A stretch of DNA of 64,000 bases from NCBI RefSeq assembly GCF_012273515.2, contig NZ_CP050975.2:9362001-9426000 (forward strand). The letters run 5' to 3'. Position 1 is the stretch's first letter, and each line of letters begins with the position of its first letter. Source of the stretch: Streptomyces sp. RPA4-2. Lineage in GTDB: Bacteria; Actinomycetota; Actinomycetes; Streptomycetales; Streptomycetaceae. Shown in pieces: positions 1-11,181 of the stretch. Under the pieces are notes generated by a model. That model was not told where the DNA came from, ran no database searches, and saw only the letters and a list, made by a program, of their open reading frames with translations. The position numbers were made by a program, and so were the translations under genes.

Positions 1-532
1 GCGGGGCCGTCCACGGGGGCGGCGAACACGCAGACGAGCCATCACGTCGGTGAAGACGGGCGAGTCCCCGGCCTGTCCGGGGGTGAGGACGAAAGCCAGA
101 GGACGGCATCGACCGTCTGTCGCGAGGTGGATCTTGGTGGTCAGCCCGCCACGGGACCGCCCGATGGCGTGGTCGTCCGGCTCGCTCGCAAAGGCCCTTT
201 TTGCGGGCTCCTGCCGCGTGTTGGTGAGCGCGCACGATGGTGGAGTCCACCGACACAACCCAGTTCACGTCCTCATCAGCATCGGCCTGGTCCATCAGTG
301 CCGTGAACACTCGCTCCCACGTGCCGTCGGCGGCCCACATCCGCAACCGGTTGTAGACGCCCCTCCAGTTCCCGTACTTCTCGGGCAGGTGGACCCACTG
401 CGATCCGGTCGGGAACTTCCAAGCGATCGCATCGATCACCTCACGGTGATCCCGCCACCGGCCACCCCGCTTCGGCGTCCGATCCGGGAGTAACGGCTCG
501 ATTCGCGCCCACTGCGCGTCAGTCAACGGCAC
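1..532 (-). CDS. IS5-family transposase, two-frame (frameshift) type, partial
   Basis: DDE transposase. Starting at GTG 532, the first frame encodes the N-terminal DUF4096-type domain (PLTDAQWARIEPLLP, then WKFPTGSQWVHLPEKYGNW, ending VDSTIVRAHQHAAGARKKG). The family sequence then continues in another frame (EPDDHAIGRSRGGLTTKIHL, FVLTPGQAGDSPVF) to the window edge. The switch falls at an A5G3 run (minus sense, about 195-202), the kind of slippery site used for programmed frameshifting in IS427-group elements. The C-terminal catalytic part is outside the window. Whether the element is still active cannot be judged. Confidence 0.8.
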   Translation of the reverse strand, partial: MPLTDAQWARIEPLLPDRTPKRGGRWRDHREVIDAIAWKFPTGSQWVHLPEKYGNWRGVYNRLRMWAADGTWERVFTALMDQADADEDVNWVVSVDSTIVRAHQHAAGARKKGLCERAGRPRHRAVPWRADHQDPPRDRRSMPSSGFRPHPRTGRGLARLHRRDGSSACSPPPWTAP

Positions 533-569
533 ACCCAGACCAACGATCAGATGATCTGAACGAAACGGC
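1..569 (-). mobile_element. IS5-family (IS427-like) insertion sequence, partial
   Basis: One end of an insertion sequence that continues past the window start. Its outer end lies at about 569, where a terminal sequence (GGCCGTTTCGTTCAGATC read on the minus strand) abuts the last codons of the GH5 cellulase. The junction contains CTAG, which fits the YTAR/TA target preference known for IS427-group elements. Only one end is visible, so length, second inverted repeat and target duplication cannot be checked here. Confidence 0.7.
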
Positions 570-2984
<2,415 letters not shown>

Positions 2985-3148
2985 TCAGCTCCACTGTGCG
3001 CGACGCACACGGTCGCACCTTCGTCGTGCCCGTACGAAACGCCCGTCCGGCGGACTTCCGTCCGGTGTGCCCGGACGCGGCACACCGGGCGGCTGCCGAC
3101 GACCCCGCACACCGACCGCACTTGCCCGCTCTCCCCAGGAGATGACCG

Positions 3149-5281
3149 ATGCCTTCCCGTAGACCCGACTCCACCGTGCGCCGAAGCGGACCGAAGCGGA
3201 CCGCCGCTCTGGCCGTCGGCGCCCTCATCGGAGCCCTGTCCATCACCGCCCTCCCGACCACCGCGACCGCGGCCGCCAAGCTCGACAACCCCTATGTCGG
3301 CGCGAAGGCGTACGTGAATCCCGACTGGTCGGCCAGGGCCGCGGCCGAGCCGGGTGGTTCGGCCATCTCCAACCAGCCCACCTTCGTCTGGCTGGACCGG
3401 ATGGCCGCGATCCAGGGCACCGCCGACGCCCGTGGTCTGAAAGCGCACCTCGACGCGGCCAAGGCGCAGGGCGCCAACCTCGTCCAGCTGGTCATCTACG
3501 ATCTGCCGGGCCGTGACTGTGCGGCCCTCGCCTCCAACGGCGAACTCGGCCCCGACGACCTGGCCACCTACCAGAGCAACTACATCGACCCGATCGCCGC
3601 GATCCTCGCCGACCCGGCCTATGCGAGTCTGCGGATCGTCAACCTCATCGAACCCGACTCGCTGCCCAACCTCGTGACCAATGCGGGCGGCACGGCCGGC
3701 TCCACGACCCAGTGCGCCACCATGAAGGCGAACGGCAACTACGAGAAGGGCGTCGGCTACGCCCTGCACAAGCTCGGTGCCCTTCCCAACGCCTACAACT
3801 ACATCGACGCCGGCCACCACGGCTGGCTCGGCTGGGACAGCAACCTCACCCCGTCCGCCCAGGAGTTCAAGAAGGCCGCCACCACCAACGGTGCCACCGT
3901 GAACGACGTGACGGGCTTCATCGTCAACACCGCCAACTACTCCGCCACCAAAGAGCCGTACGTCAAGGTCACGGACACGGTGAACGGCCAGACGGTGCGC
4001 CAGTCCAAGTGGATCGACTGGAACCAGTACGACGACGAGAGTTCGTACGCGCAGGGGCTGCGTACCGCGCTCGTCGCTCAGGGCTTCGACGCCGGCATCG
4101 GCATGCTCATCGACACCTCGCGCAATGGTTGGGGCGGTTCGGCCCGGCCGACCGGTCCCGGCCCGACGACGAGTGTCGACGCCTACGTGGACGGCGGCCG
4201 CATCGACCGGCGCATCCACGCCGGCAACTGGTGCAACCAGAGCGGGGCAGGCCTCGGTGAGCGCCCGGCGACCGCACCCGACACCGGGATCGACGCCTAC
4301 GTGTGGGCCAAGCCGCCGGGTGAGTCGGACGGGGCCAGCCAGGCCGTCGACAACGACGAGGGCAAGGGCTTCGACCGGATGTGCGACCCCACGTACACCG
4401 GGAACGGGCGCAACGGAAACAACCTCACCGGGGCACTGCCCAACTCCCCGCTCGCCGGACACTGGTTCTCCGCCCAGTTCCGCCAGCTGCTCGCCAACGC
4501 GAACCCGCCGGTGAGCGGATCGGGTGGCGGTGGCGGTGACACGCAGGCCCCGACCGTTCCCGGCGGCCTCACGGTCAGCTCCACGACGAGCAACAGCGCC
4601 ACCCTGAGCTGGAGCGCGTCCACGGACAACACCGCGGTCACCGGATACGACGTCTACCGCGACGGCACCAAGGTCGGCAGCGCCACCACCACGTCCTACA
4701 CCGACAGCGGACTCGCCGCCTCCACCACCTACCAGTACACCGTCAAGGCCAAGGACGCGGCCGGCAACGTCTCGGCCTCGTCCACGGCGGTGTCCGCCAC
4801 CACCAAGGCATCGGGCGGAGGAGGAGGCACGCCGGGCCTCAAGGCGCAGTACAAGAACAACGACTCCTCCACCGGTGACAACGGGGTCAGGCCGGGCCTC
4901 AAGCTCGTCAACGGCGGTTCCAACACGGTCGATCTGTCCAAGGTGACCATCCGCTACTGGTTCACCGGGGAGTCCTCATCCGCCGGCTACCAGACCTTCT
5001 GCGACTGGGCACAGCTCGGCTGCTCCACGGTGAAGACTTCCGTGAGCGCCGTCTCTCCGAGCCGCACGGGTGCGGACCACTATCTGGAGGTGGGCTTCAC
5101 CTCCGGTTCGCTGGCCGCCGGAGCCGACAGCGGTGATCTCCAGTTGCGCATGGCCAAGTCGGACTGGTCGAACTTCGACGAGTCCGACGACTACAGCCGC
5201 GGCGCCAACAGCTCCTACGCGGACGCGGCGAAGGTGACCGTGTACGTGGCGGGCACCCTCGTCTGGGGCACCGAGCCGTAG
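3149..5281 (+). CDS. Secreted cellobiohydrolase, GH6-FN3-CBM3
   Basis: Secreted exo-acting cellulase of 710 residues. Order: twin-Arg-like, Arg/Lys-rich signal peptide (1-about 44, cut near TATAAA); GH6 catalytic domain (about 48-450) with both family signatures, VIYDLPGRDC (catalytic Asp) and LIEPDSLPN; a Gly-rich linker; an FN3 domain (about 465-550); and a C-terminal module beginning LKAQYKNNDSSTGDNGVRPG and ending VYVAGTLVWGTEP that matches CBM3. Start supported by AGGAG 8 bases upstream. The gene is divergent from the GH5 gene and shares CebR control, so the two enzymes should be co-induced and complementary (endo plus exo). A CBM3 rather than the CBM2 usual on Streptomyces cellulases is notable. 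Confidence 0.93.
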   Translation: MPSRRPDSTVRRSGPKRTAALAVGALIGALSITALPTTATAAAKLDNPYVGAKAYVNPDWSARAAAEPGGSAISNQPTFVWLDRMAAIQGTADARGLKAHLDAAKAQGANLVQLVIYDLPGRDCAALASNGELGPDDLATYQSNYIDPIAAILADPAYASLRIVNLIEPDSLPNLVTNAGGTAGSTTQCATMKANGNYEKGVGYALHKLGALPNAYNYIDAGHHGWLGWDSNLTPSAQEFKKAATTNGATVNDVTGFIVNTANYSATKEPYVKVTDTVNGQTVRQSKWIDWNQYDDESSYAQGLRTALVAQGFDAGIGMLIDTSRNGWGGSARPTGPGPTTSVDAYVDGGRIDRRIHAGNWCNQSGAGLGERPATAPDTGIDAYVWAKPPGESDGASQAVDNDEGKGFDRMCDPTYTGNGRNGNNLTGALPNSPLAGHWFSAQFRQLLANANPPVSGSGGGGGDTQAPTVPGGLTVSSTTSNSATLSWSASTDNTAVTGYDVYRDGTKVGSATTTSYTDSGLAASTTYQYTVKAKDAAGNVSASSTAVSATTKASGGGGGTPGLKAQYKNNDSSTGDNGVRPGLKLVNGGSNTVDLSKVTIRYWFTGESSSAGYQTFCDWAQLGCSTVKTSVSAVSPSRTGADHYLEVGFTSGSLAAGADSGDLQLRMAKSDWSNFDESDDYSRGANSSYADAAKVTVYVAGTLVWGTEP

Positions 5282-5301
5282 AGCGGGCGGAGCGGACAGG
5301 G

Positions 5302-5325
5302 GGCCGGGGCGGCGACGCTCCGGCC
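5302..5325 (+). terminator. Intrinsic hairpin after GH6
   Basis: Ten-base stem (GGCCGGGGCG / CGCTCCGGCC, one G-T pair) with a 4-base loop, 20 bases after the GH6 stop. No U-run follows, as is common in high-GC actinobacteria. Confidence 0.6.
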
Positions 5326-5353
5326 CTCACGCCGCCTGTGCGGGACGCGCCGC

Positions 5354-5428
5354 TCATCCCTCCTGGCGCGGTGCGGCGGCGCGGTCGCGGACGATCAGCT
5401 GGGTGGCGAGTTCGACACACGGCAGGTC
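5354..5428 (-). pseudogene. C-terminal remnant of a LacI-family regulator
   Basis: The last 24 codons of a minus-strand frame read CVELATQLIVRDRAAAP and stop at 5354. This is the standard C-terminal end of LacI/GalR-type sugar regulators (VELATQLVVR-type ending). Upstream of this the frame loses all resemblance to the family and instead overlaps a plus-strand secreted-protein sequence. The remnant therefore looks like the surviving tail of a truncated regulator placed convergently to the GH6 cellulase. Which regulator it was cannot be told from 24 residues. Confidence 0.5.
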
Positions 5429-5780
5429 TGGCGCCGCCGCAACCGTCGCATCGGCAACGACCGGCACCCCGAGTGGCGCGCCTCCGTCGAGCGCCACGTG
5501 CGTGTCGACGACCGGCGCCAAGGCGTGCTTCGTCGCGTACGGAGACCGGGTCTGGGTCAAGGACACGAAGGCGAACGGAGAGTCCGTCGCGGGCACCATC
5601 AAGTCGAAACTCCCGGCGCACTGGGGCCGTGAGTGCTTCAACGACCGTGGTGGGGAGGGCGGTTGGGTGATGTGCAACTTCAACGTGCCGGAGAACCAGA
5701 AGGGCGAACTCTGGGCCGTCAGCAACCCCTTCATCGGCAGTCAGGCGTATACGGACATCTGGACCAGCGATTTCGCCTGA
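5403..5780 (+). pseudogene. Secreted protein lacking its signal peptide (5' truncated)
   Basis: The frame from about 5430 to 5780 encodes a plausible mature secreted domain with several Cys and aromatic residues (CVSTTGAKACFVAYGDRVWV, ECFNDRGGEGGWVMCNF, ending YTDIWTSDFA). The only upstream start, GTG 5403, has no ribosome site and lies inside the LacI remnant. No signal peptide is encoded, though the domain looks extracellular. I infer that the 5' end was lost in the same event that truncated the LacI gene. Function unrecognised. Confidence 0.5.
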
Positions 5781-5934
5781 GCCGCACATCGTCGGCCGGT
5801 CGAGGCGGCGGATGTCGACGGCTCAGGACGCGGCGTGTGATGACCGTGCGTTCGACAGCGGCTGAATTTCGAGCAGTCGGCGTCAGCCCGCACCCGGGTC
5901 CCGGGCAGGGTCTTCCGGGCCCGCGGGGCAGGCT

Positions 5935-7839
5935 TCACAGCATCTGCAGTGCCGTTCGCAGGGCTAGAGGCGTGGCCGCGGCCCAGGCCTGTGGCGAGCA
6001 CGAGTGGGGGTAGGGCACCGGTCGCGCCGTGGCGGTGCGGTCGTAGCCGGCCAGTACCTCGGGCAGGCGGTATCCGTGATGAACGGCTGCCGCGATCAAA
6101 CCGTCGGCGACGGTGCGTGCTTGTTCCGCGAGTCCGTGTCGGGCCAGGCCGAGCACGATGACGGCGTTGTCGTGCGGCCATGCGCTGCCGCGGTGGTACG
6201 ACAGCGGGTGATAGGGCTTCTGCCCCGCCGCGAGTGTGCGGATCGCCCAGCCCGAGAAGAAGTCGGGCAGCAGCAGGCGCTGCCCGACACGGCGGGCGAG
6301 TTCCTGGTCCAAGATCCCCGACCACAGCAGATGCCCGGCGTCGGAGGCCAGGGCGTCGACCTGACGTCCCTGGCCGTCCAGGGCCAGAGCGGGAAAGCCG
6401 GCGTCGGGCATCCAGAAGTCGGCGGCGAAGCGGGCGCGCAGCCTCGCGGCGGTCTCGCGCAGGCGGTGGGCGTAGGACTCGTCCTGCCAGACGGCGGCCG
6501 CCAGTTCCGCGGTGCGGATCAGGGCGTCGTAGGCGTAGCCCTGTGCTTCCGAGACGGCGATGGGGCCTTGTGCCTGGGTGCCGTCGGCGAAGCAGACGGC
6601 ACCCGCCGAGTCCTTCCAGTTCTGGTTGACCAGACCGTTCGGGTCGGGCTGGTAGGTGAGGTAGCCGTGCTCGTCCAGGCCGCCGTCGGTGAGCATCCAG
6701 TCGACGGCCCGCCTGGCGTGCTGCTCAAGCCGGACGGCGAGGGCCCGGTCGCCGGTCGTCCGGTAGTGGGCGTGGAGCAGCACCAGGAACAGAGGAGTGG
6801 CGTCGACGGCGCCGTAGTAGCGGCCGTAGGGGATCTGCCGGAAGTGTGCGAGCTCGCCGTGACGGGTCTCATGGACGATGCGTCCGGGCTGCTCGCCGCT
6901 CACGGGGTCGTGGTCCTGGCCCTGGGTGGCGGCCAGGGCGCTCAGCGTGGCGGCCGCCGTCTCCGGCCGGTAGGGCAACAGGAAGTAGGAGGTCAGCAGT
7001 GAGTCGCGGCCGAACAGGGTGAGGAACCAGGGGATGCCTGCCGCGGGGACGGCGGCTGTCTCGCCGTCCACGCCCGTGACCGGGATGGTCAGCAGATCAA
7101 CGTCGGCCAGCCCCCGCTCACAGGTACGGGTCAGGTCGTCGGCAGCCGATGCCGTCTGCCGGTGCGGCCGTGCGACGGTGGGTGTTTCCGCCGCCTGCCC
7201 GTGGGGTCGGGCGCGGACGGTCAGGTGGAGATCGGTCTGACCGTGGGCGTCGAGTCGCAGCCGCCAGCTCAGTGTGCGCGCGCTCGGAGTGTCCGGCGCG
7301 GCGTCGAGGCCCGTGGGGGCAGGGCGGCCGACGACGGTGGTGCGGGAGTGCCAGTCGGCTCGTCGGTAGTCGAAGACCAGTCCGTCGTCGGTGCGGTGGA
7401 TCTCGTGCCGGGCGCCGGGCTTGTCGTAGTGCCGGTCGTCCGCGCGCAGCTCGAACAGGTCCGCGAAGTCGGCGTCGACGGTGATCTCCACGAGAGCGGT
7501 GACCGGGTCGGGACGGTTGCTGACCAGGCGCAGATGCTCGGTCAGCATTCCAGCGCTGACGGACTGTTCGCGGAAGACGGTGTAGGCGGGCGGGTTGTCC
7601 CGGGTTCCCCGCGGGGTCAGGACGGACAGCGCCTTGTCGTCGGTCTCGGCGGTGGCGGGCACCAGGGCGACGGGTGCGGTGCCGTCGACCGTGAGGTGCC
7701 AGAGGCTGAGGTGGCGGGCGTCGCGCAGGAACAGTCCGTCGGGTGCGGTGCCGCGGGTGCCGCTGATGCCCCCGGCGGCGTCCACGCGGGCGAAGGTGGC
7801 GTCCCGTACGAGCTGGACGCGGTCGTCGGCCGAGGTCAT
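5935..7839 (-). CDS. Glycogen-debranching-enzyme-like glycosidase (GDE_N_bis + six-hairpin domain)
   Basis: Cytoplasmic protein of 634 residues. Residues 1-about 210 match the N-terminal beta-domain of bacterial amylo-alpha-1,6-glucosidase-like proteins (GLFLRDARHLSLWHLTV, ELRADDRHYDKPG). About 255-634 form an (alpha/alpha)6-type catalytic fold (GIPWFLTLFGRDSLLTSY, YGRYYGAVDATPLFL, NQNWKDSAGAVCFADG, YHRGSAWPHDNAV). In glycogen operons this family trims alpha-glucans; here it sits in an import locus, so an alpha-linked oligosaccharide or glycoside is the likelier substrate. ATG 7839 overlaps the stop of the GH63 gene (ATGA), so the two are translationally coupled. Last gene of the minus-strand operon. 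Confidence 0.82.
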   Translation of the reverse strand: MTSADDRVQLVRDATFARVDAAGGISGTRGTAPDGLFLRDARHLSLWHLTVDGTAPVALVPATAETDDKALSVLTPRGTRDNPPAYTVFREQSVSAGMLTEHLRLVSNRPDPVTALVEITVDADFADLFELRADDRHYDKPGARHEIHRTDDGLVFDYRRADWHSRTTVVGRPAPTGLDAAPDTPSARTLSWRLRLDAHGQTDLHLTVRARPHGQAAETPTVARPHRQTASAADDLTRTCERGLADVDLLTIPVTGVDGETAAVPAAGIPWFLTLFGRDSLLTSYFLLPYRPETAAATLSALAATQGQDHDPVSGEQPGRIVHETRHGELAHFRQIPYGRYYGAVDATPLFLVLLHAHYRTTGDRALAVRLEQHARRAVDWMLTDGGLDEHGYLTYQPDPNGLVNQNWKDSAGAVCFADGTQAQGPIAVSEAQGYAYDALIRTAELAAAVWQDESYAHRLRETAARLRARFAADFWMPDAGFPALALDGQGRQVDALASDAGHLLWSGILDQELARRVGQRLLLPDFFSGWAIRTLAAGQKPYHPLSYHRGSAWPHDNAVIVLGLARHGLAEQARTVADGLIAAAVHHGYRLPEVLAGYDRTATARPVPYPHSCSPQAWAAATPLALRTALQML

Positions 7840-9191
7840 GGCGTGGGCTCCTTGAGGTCGGCACACAGGAGGTCGAGGGTGAGGGCGGCGGTCCACGAGA
7901 AGTGCCGGGCGCCGCGCGCGGCACCGGTGATGGGGTCGATGTACTCGGCGAAGTCGGAGTGCGCCGCCTCCTCGAGGAAGCCCCGTCGCAGTCGCTCGGC
8001 CTCCTGTTCCCGGCCGTGGGTACGCAGTCCCAGGTGGATCAGCCAGGCGGTGTTGAACCAGGCGGGACCGCGCCAGTAGCGCTGGGCGTCGAAGGCGTGG
8101 CCGGTCAGGGCGTAGCTCGGCACGAGGCGTGTGGCCTGTGCGTGGAAGTGCGGGCCGGTGAGCGTCTCGACGAGGCGGCTGACGATGTGCCGCGGCAGGT
8201 ACGGAACGATGAGCGGGATCAGACCGGTGACGCCCTGCTCCTCGACCAGGGTGTCGGTGGCCAGGTCGCGGACGCGGAACAGGCCCGCGCGCTCGTCCCA
8301 CAGCCGGGTGACCAGGTGCTGGGTGAGGGCGTCGGCGCGCGCGGTGTGCGCCGTCGAGTCGGCGCCCGTCTCCTCGGCCATGGCGGCCAGGGCCCGTTCG
8401 CTGACGATCAGCAGTGCGTTGAAGCACGGGTCTTCCACCGCGAAGGCGTGCCGCAGCGCGCGGTCGTCGTAGCCGGTTTCGCGGTAGTCGGTCACCAGGC
8501 GGACGTAGCGGCCGTAGTCGAGGTCGGTGGGCCGGTCGGCGGGATGGCCGTGATCCAGGTCCGCACGCTGGAAGGCCTCCGGCGCGGCGGGGACGACGCG
8601 CCGCAGGGCCTGGTCCCAGCAGGGACTGTTGTCCATGCCGGGCTCCCAGGGGTGGACCGCGGCGGCCAGTCCTGCGCCGCCGAGGTCACGGCGGTCGAGG
8701 AGATAGTCGTGCCAGGCGGCGAGGCGTGGAACCACTCGGGTCAGGAATCCGCGTCGTCGCGACTCCTCGGGGTCCGCGCGGTGCACGAGCCAGGCGGCCA
8801 GCGCGTGCACCGGGGGTTGGACGATGCCCGAGGTCTCGGGGCCCGCCGGTGCGCCCGCGGCACGGCCGGCGGTCGAGGAGCGCCAGAAGTCGGGGCTGGG
8901 GAAGTAGGCGTCGTCGGGTACGGCGGAGTTGAAGACGATGTGCGGGATGCGTCCGTCGGCCCACTGCGCGGACAGCAGCGACTCCAGTTCCTGCTGGGCT
9001 CGGCGTACCGACAGGTGGCGCAGCCCGATCGCGATGAAGGCCGAGTCCCAGCTCCACTGGTGCGGGTAGAGGGTGCGAGAGGGAACGGTGGAGGTACCGG
9101 TCCAGTTGTCGATGAGGACCCGCGCCGCACCGCGCCGCACTGTCAGGGGTGCGGCGGCGGTGGGCGCAGGCCGGTCCAGGAGGGACTTCAC
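7836..9191 (-). CDS. GH63-family glycoside hydrolase (glucosylglycerate hydrolase-like)
   Basis: A 451-residue (alpha/alpha)6 glycosidase without signal peptide. Motifs LYPHQWSWDSAFIAIGL, LLSAQWADGRIPHIVF, WEPGMDNSPCWD, YWRGPAWFNTAWL and FAEYIDPITG match the bacterial GH63 group that includes mycobacterial glucosylglycerate and Thermus mannosylglycerate hydrolases. It starts at GTG 9191, overlapping the preceding stop by four bases (GTGA), with AAGAGG upstream. Together with the GDE-like enzyme next door it should break a glycoside taken up by the divergent ABC importer. The exact substrate is inference; the family assignment is firm. Confidence 0.85.
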   Translation of the reverse strand: MKSLLDRPAPTAAAPLTVRRGAARVLIDNWTGTSTVPSRTLYPHQWSWDSAFIAIGLRHLSVRRAQQELESLLSAQWADGRIPHIVFNSAVPDDAYFPSPDFWRSSTAGRAAGAPAGPETSGIVQPPVHALAAWLVHRADPEESRRRGFLTRVVPRLAAWHDYLLDRRDLGGAGLAAAVHPWEPGMDNSPCWDQALRRVVPAAPEAFQRADLDHGHPADRPTDLDYGRYVRLVTDYRETGYDDRALRHAFAVEDPCFNALLIVSERALAAMAEETGADSTAHTARADALTQHLVTRLWDERAGLFRVRDLATDTLVEEQGVTGLIPLIVPYLPRHIVSRLVETLTGPHFHAQATRLVPSYALTGHAFDAQRYWRGPAWFNTAWLIHLGLRTHGREQEAERLRRGFLEEAAHSDFAEYIDPITGAARGARHFSWTAALTLDLLCADLKEPTP

Positions 9192-9988
9192 GCGCCGGAC
9201 CTCTTGAGGAAGGCGGGCACGGAGCGGACGGCGTCGGCGGGGTCCCCGGTCAGCCGGCACTCGAGAGCGAGGTGGCCGTCGTATCCGATGGTGTGCAGGG
9301 CGCCGAGCCAGGCGGACCAGTCGAGGTGGCCGGCTCCGGGCTGGAAGCGGTTGGAGTCGGAGACCTGGGCGTGTCCGATGACGTCGGCGTGGGCGAGGAT
9401 CGCGGCCGCGGGGTCGGTCTCCTCGATGTTCATGTGATAGCTGTCGATACCGATCCGCACCGAGTCCAGGCCGGTGGCACGGATCAGGTCGGCGGCCTGT
9501 TCCAGCCGGTTGACCATGTGGTCCTCGTACCGGTTGAGCGGCTCGAGGAAGAGCGTGACGCCCTCCTTGCGGGCGTGCTCGCCCAGCTCGGCGAGACCGG
9601 CCAACAGGACCTCGCGGTCCTCCGCCTCGCTGCGCGGGGGTTCGAAGGGCGGCAGGCGACGGGAGAACATGCCGTACGAGGCGGGGGTCTGGGCGCCCAC
9701 GCCGCCGATCTCGGCGATCACGGTGAGCTGCGACTTCATCTGGGTGACGGCGTCCCGGCGCAGGTCCGTGTCGAAGGCGCCGAGGAAGTGCAGCATGTCG
9801 ACGCACACCGTGGGCATGACCACGCCGTCCTTGCGTGCCTGCTTCAGTTCGTCGAGGCGGGAGGCGAAGTGCAGGTCGCCCTTGCCGCGCAGTTCGATGG
9901 CGTCGTAGCCCGCCGCCTGGGCGAACTCCCACTTGGCCTGCAGGGTGTCTCCGGGCAGGAGCTGTTCCTGCGCCGCGGTCTTGAGCAT
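9188..9988 (-). CDS. Sugar phosphate isomerase/epimerase-like TIM-barrel protein
   Basis: A 266-residue protein of the AP-endonuclease-2-like (xylose isomerase-like) TIM barrel family. Likely metal-binding residues are visible in strand-end motifs: LFLEPLNRYEDH (Glu), IGIDSYHMNIEE (Asp/His), GHAQVSDSNR (His) and LALECRL (Glu). Members of this family isomerise, epimerise or, with a dehydrogenase, process keto-sugars. Here it lies between an MDR dehydrogenase and the GH63 gene in one operon, with a Gfo/Idh/MocA oxidoreductase in the divergent arm, a combination that suggests an oxidised sugar intermediate. The intergenic gap to the MDR gene is 20 bases. Confidence 0.85.
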   Translation of the reverse strand: MLKTAAQEQLLPGDTLQAKWEFAQAAGYDAIELRGKGDLHFASRLDELKQARKDGVVMPTVCVDMLHFLGAFDTDLRRDAVTQMKSQLTVIAEIGGVGAQTPASYGMFSRRLPPFEPPRSEAEDREVLLAGLAELGEHARKEGVTLFLEPLNRYEDHMVNRLEQAADLIRATGLDSVRIGIDSYHMNIEETDPAAAILAHADVIGHAQVSDSNRFQPGAGHLDWSAWLGALHTIGYDGHLALECRLTGDPADAVRSVPAFLKRSGA

Positions 9989-10008
9989 GAGAGGGCCTTT
10001 CGAAACGT

Positions 10009-11055
10009 TCAGAATTCCAGCACGACCTGCAGCGCCTCAGCGGGGCGCTGGTCCAGCAGCTCGTAGGCCTCGGCGGCGTCGGCGGCCGGGACGACATGAC
10101 TGACGAGGGAGGTGACGTCCACCTGTCCCTCGGCGACGAGCCGCAGGAAGGTCTGCTGGAGGCGCTCCACGCTCCAGCGGTGGGACAGCTGGGGCGGGAC
10201 GCCGCCGATCTGTGAGCAGATGAGTTGGACGCGATTGTGGTGGAACTCGTCGCCCAGCCGCAGTCCGATGCCGTCGCCCTGGTAGAAGCCGGAGGCCACC
10301 ACACGGCCGCCGGCGGCGACCGAGCGCAGGGCCTCGTGCAGGGCGGGGTAGGCGCCGCTGATCTCGATGGCGAGGTCGGCGCCGACGCCGCCGGTTGCCT
10401 CGCGGACCCGTTCGGCGACGGCGTCGGTGCGGGCGTTGAGGGTGTGGTGTGCGCCGTAGCGCTTGGCGGTCTCCAGGCGGCCGTCGAGCGCGTCGACGGC
10501 GGTGACACGGGCGCCGTTGAGCTGGGCGAGGCGGGTGGTGAGCAGCCCGATGACGCCTTGGCCGAAGACGGCGACGTCCTCGCCGAGGTGGATGTCACCG
10601 GCCAGGACGGCGTTGTAGGCGATGGCGCCGACCCGGGCGAAGGCGCCGGCCAGCGGTTCGAGGCCCGCGGGCAGCGTGTGGCCGATCATGCGTTCGGCGG
10701 GGACGATCCCCTCGCTGCGGTGGCCCCAGATGCCCCAGACCAGGTCGCCCGGCTGCGGCAGGCCCGGCGTGCCGACCAGGTCCGGAGCGACCTCGACGAC
10801 CTCGCCGACCTCCGAGTAGCCCCACCCGGCCACGGGGTACTGGATGCCGGCCGCGCCGTCGCGGAACAGCCGAGCCTGCGGGTCCCAGGTCCGTGTCAGA
10901 TACGGATTGGTGCCGCGGTAGGCGGTGAGTTCGGTGCCGGCCGAGATGCCCGAGTAGCGGGTGCGGACCCTCAGATGCCCGGCGGCCAGATCGGCTCCGG
11001 CCTGCTCGGTCAGCTCCACCTGAAGGGGGCCGGTGAATTGGACGACGCGTTCCAC
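10009..11055 (-). CDS. Medium-chain dehydrogenase/reductase, sugar-alcohol type
   Basis: A 348-residue MDR-superfamily oxidoreductase: N-terminal GroES-like part (YSGISAGTELTAYRGTNPYL, VAGWGYSEVGEVVEV) and Rossmann part with VAVFGQGVIGLLTTRLAQ and an acidic residue after the second strand (VTAVDALDGR), indicating NAD preference. The usual structural-zinc Cys cluster is absent. GTG 11055 is chosen over an upstream ATG (11121) because CCGGAG lies 7 bases before it and the divergent promoter would otherwise be inside the gene. First gene of the minus-strand operon; probably oxidises a sugar, polyol or glycoside in step with the isomerase. Confidence 0.82.
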   Translation of the reverse strand: MERVVQFTGPLQVELTEQAGADLAAGHLRVRTRYSGISAGTELTAYRGTNPYLTRTWDPQARLFRDGAAGIQYPVAGWGYSEVGEVVEVAPDLVGTPGLPQPGDLVWGIWGHRSEGIVPAERMIGHTLPAGLEPLAGAFARVGAIAYNAVLAGDIHLGEDVAVFGQGVIGLLTTRLAQLNGARVTAVDALDGRLETAKRYGAHHTLNARTDAVAERVREATGGVGADLAIEISGAYPALHEALRSVAAGGRVVASGFYQGDGIGLRLGDEFHHNRVQLICSQIGGVPPQLSHRWSVERLQQTFLRLVAEGQVDVTSLVSHVVPAADAAEAYELLDQRPAEALQVVLEF

Positions 11056-11093
11056 GGATGGCTCCGGAAGGGGTTGCGAGTTGGGTTGCGTCG

Positions 11094-11143
11094 ACAATAA
11101 CCCCCTCTTATGTCTTGTCAACCAGCAAAAGTGATGCTGTGAT
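11094..11143. promoter_or_regulatory. Overlapping divergent sigma70-like promoters
   Basis: Minus strand: TTGACA (11121-11116) and TATTGT (11099-11094), 16 bases apart, 39 bases before the MDR GTG. Plus strand: TTGTCA (11115-11120) and TGTGAT (11138-11143), 17 bases apart, 39 bases before the binding-protein ATG. The two -35 boxes share bases, so one bound regulator (the ROK protein is the obvious candidate) could control both arms. GGGTTGCG occurs twice at about 11080-11090. Confidence 0.55.
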
Positions 11144-11181
11144 GCGTCTCAAGTAGACGTAAGTCGGAACGAGGACATGCA

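Noticed and set aside
50..493. Open plus-strand frame at the window start
   Set aside because: It is antisense to the IS5-family transposase, whose family motifs lie on the minus strand.
7836..10598. A 920-residue continuous minus-strand frame
   Set aside because: Only the part from GTG 9191 is a recognisable protein (GH63). The upstream portion is the wrong frame of the isomerase and MDR genes, which have their own starts and motifs.
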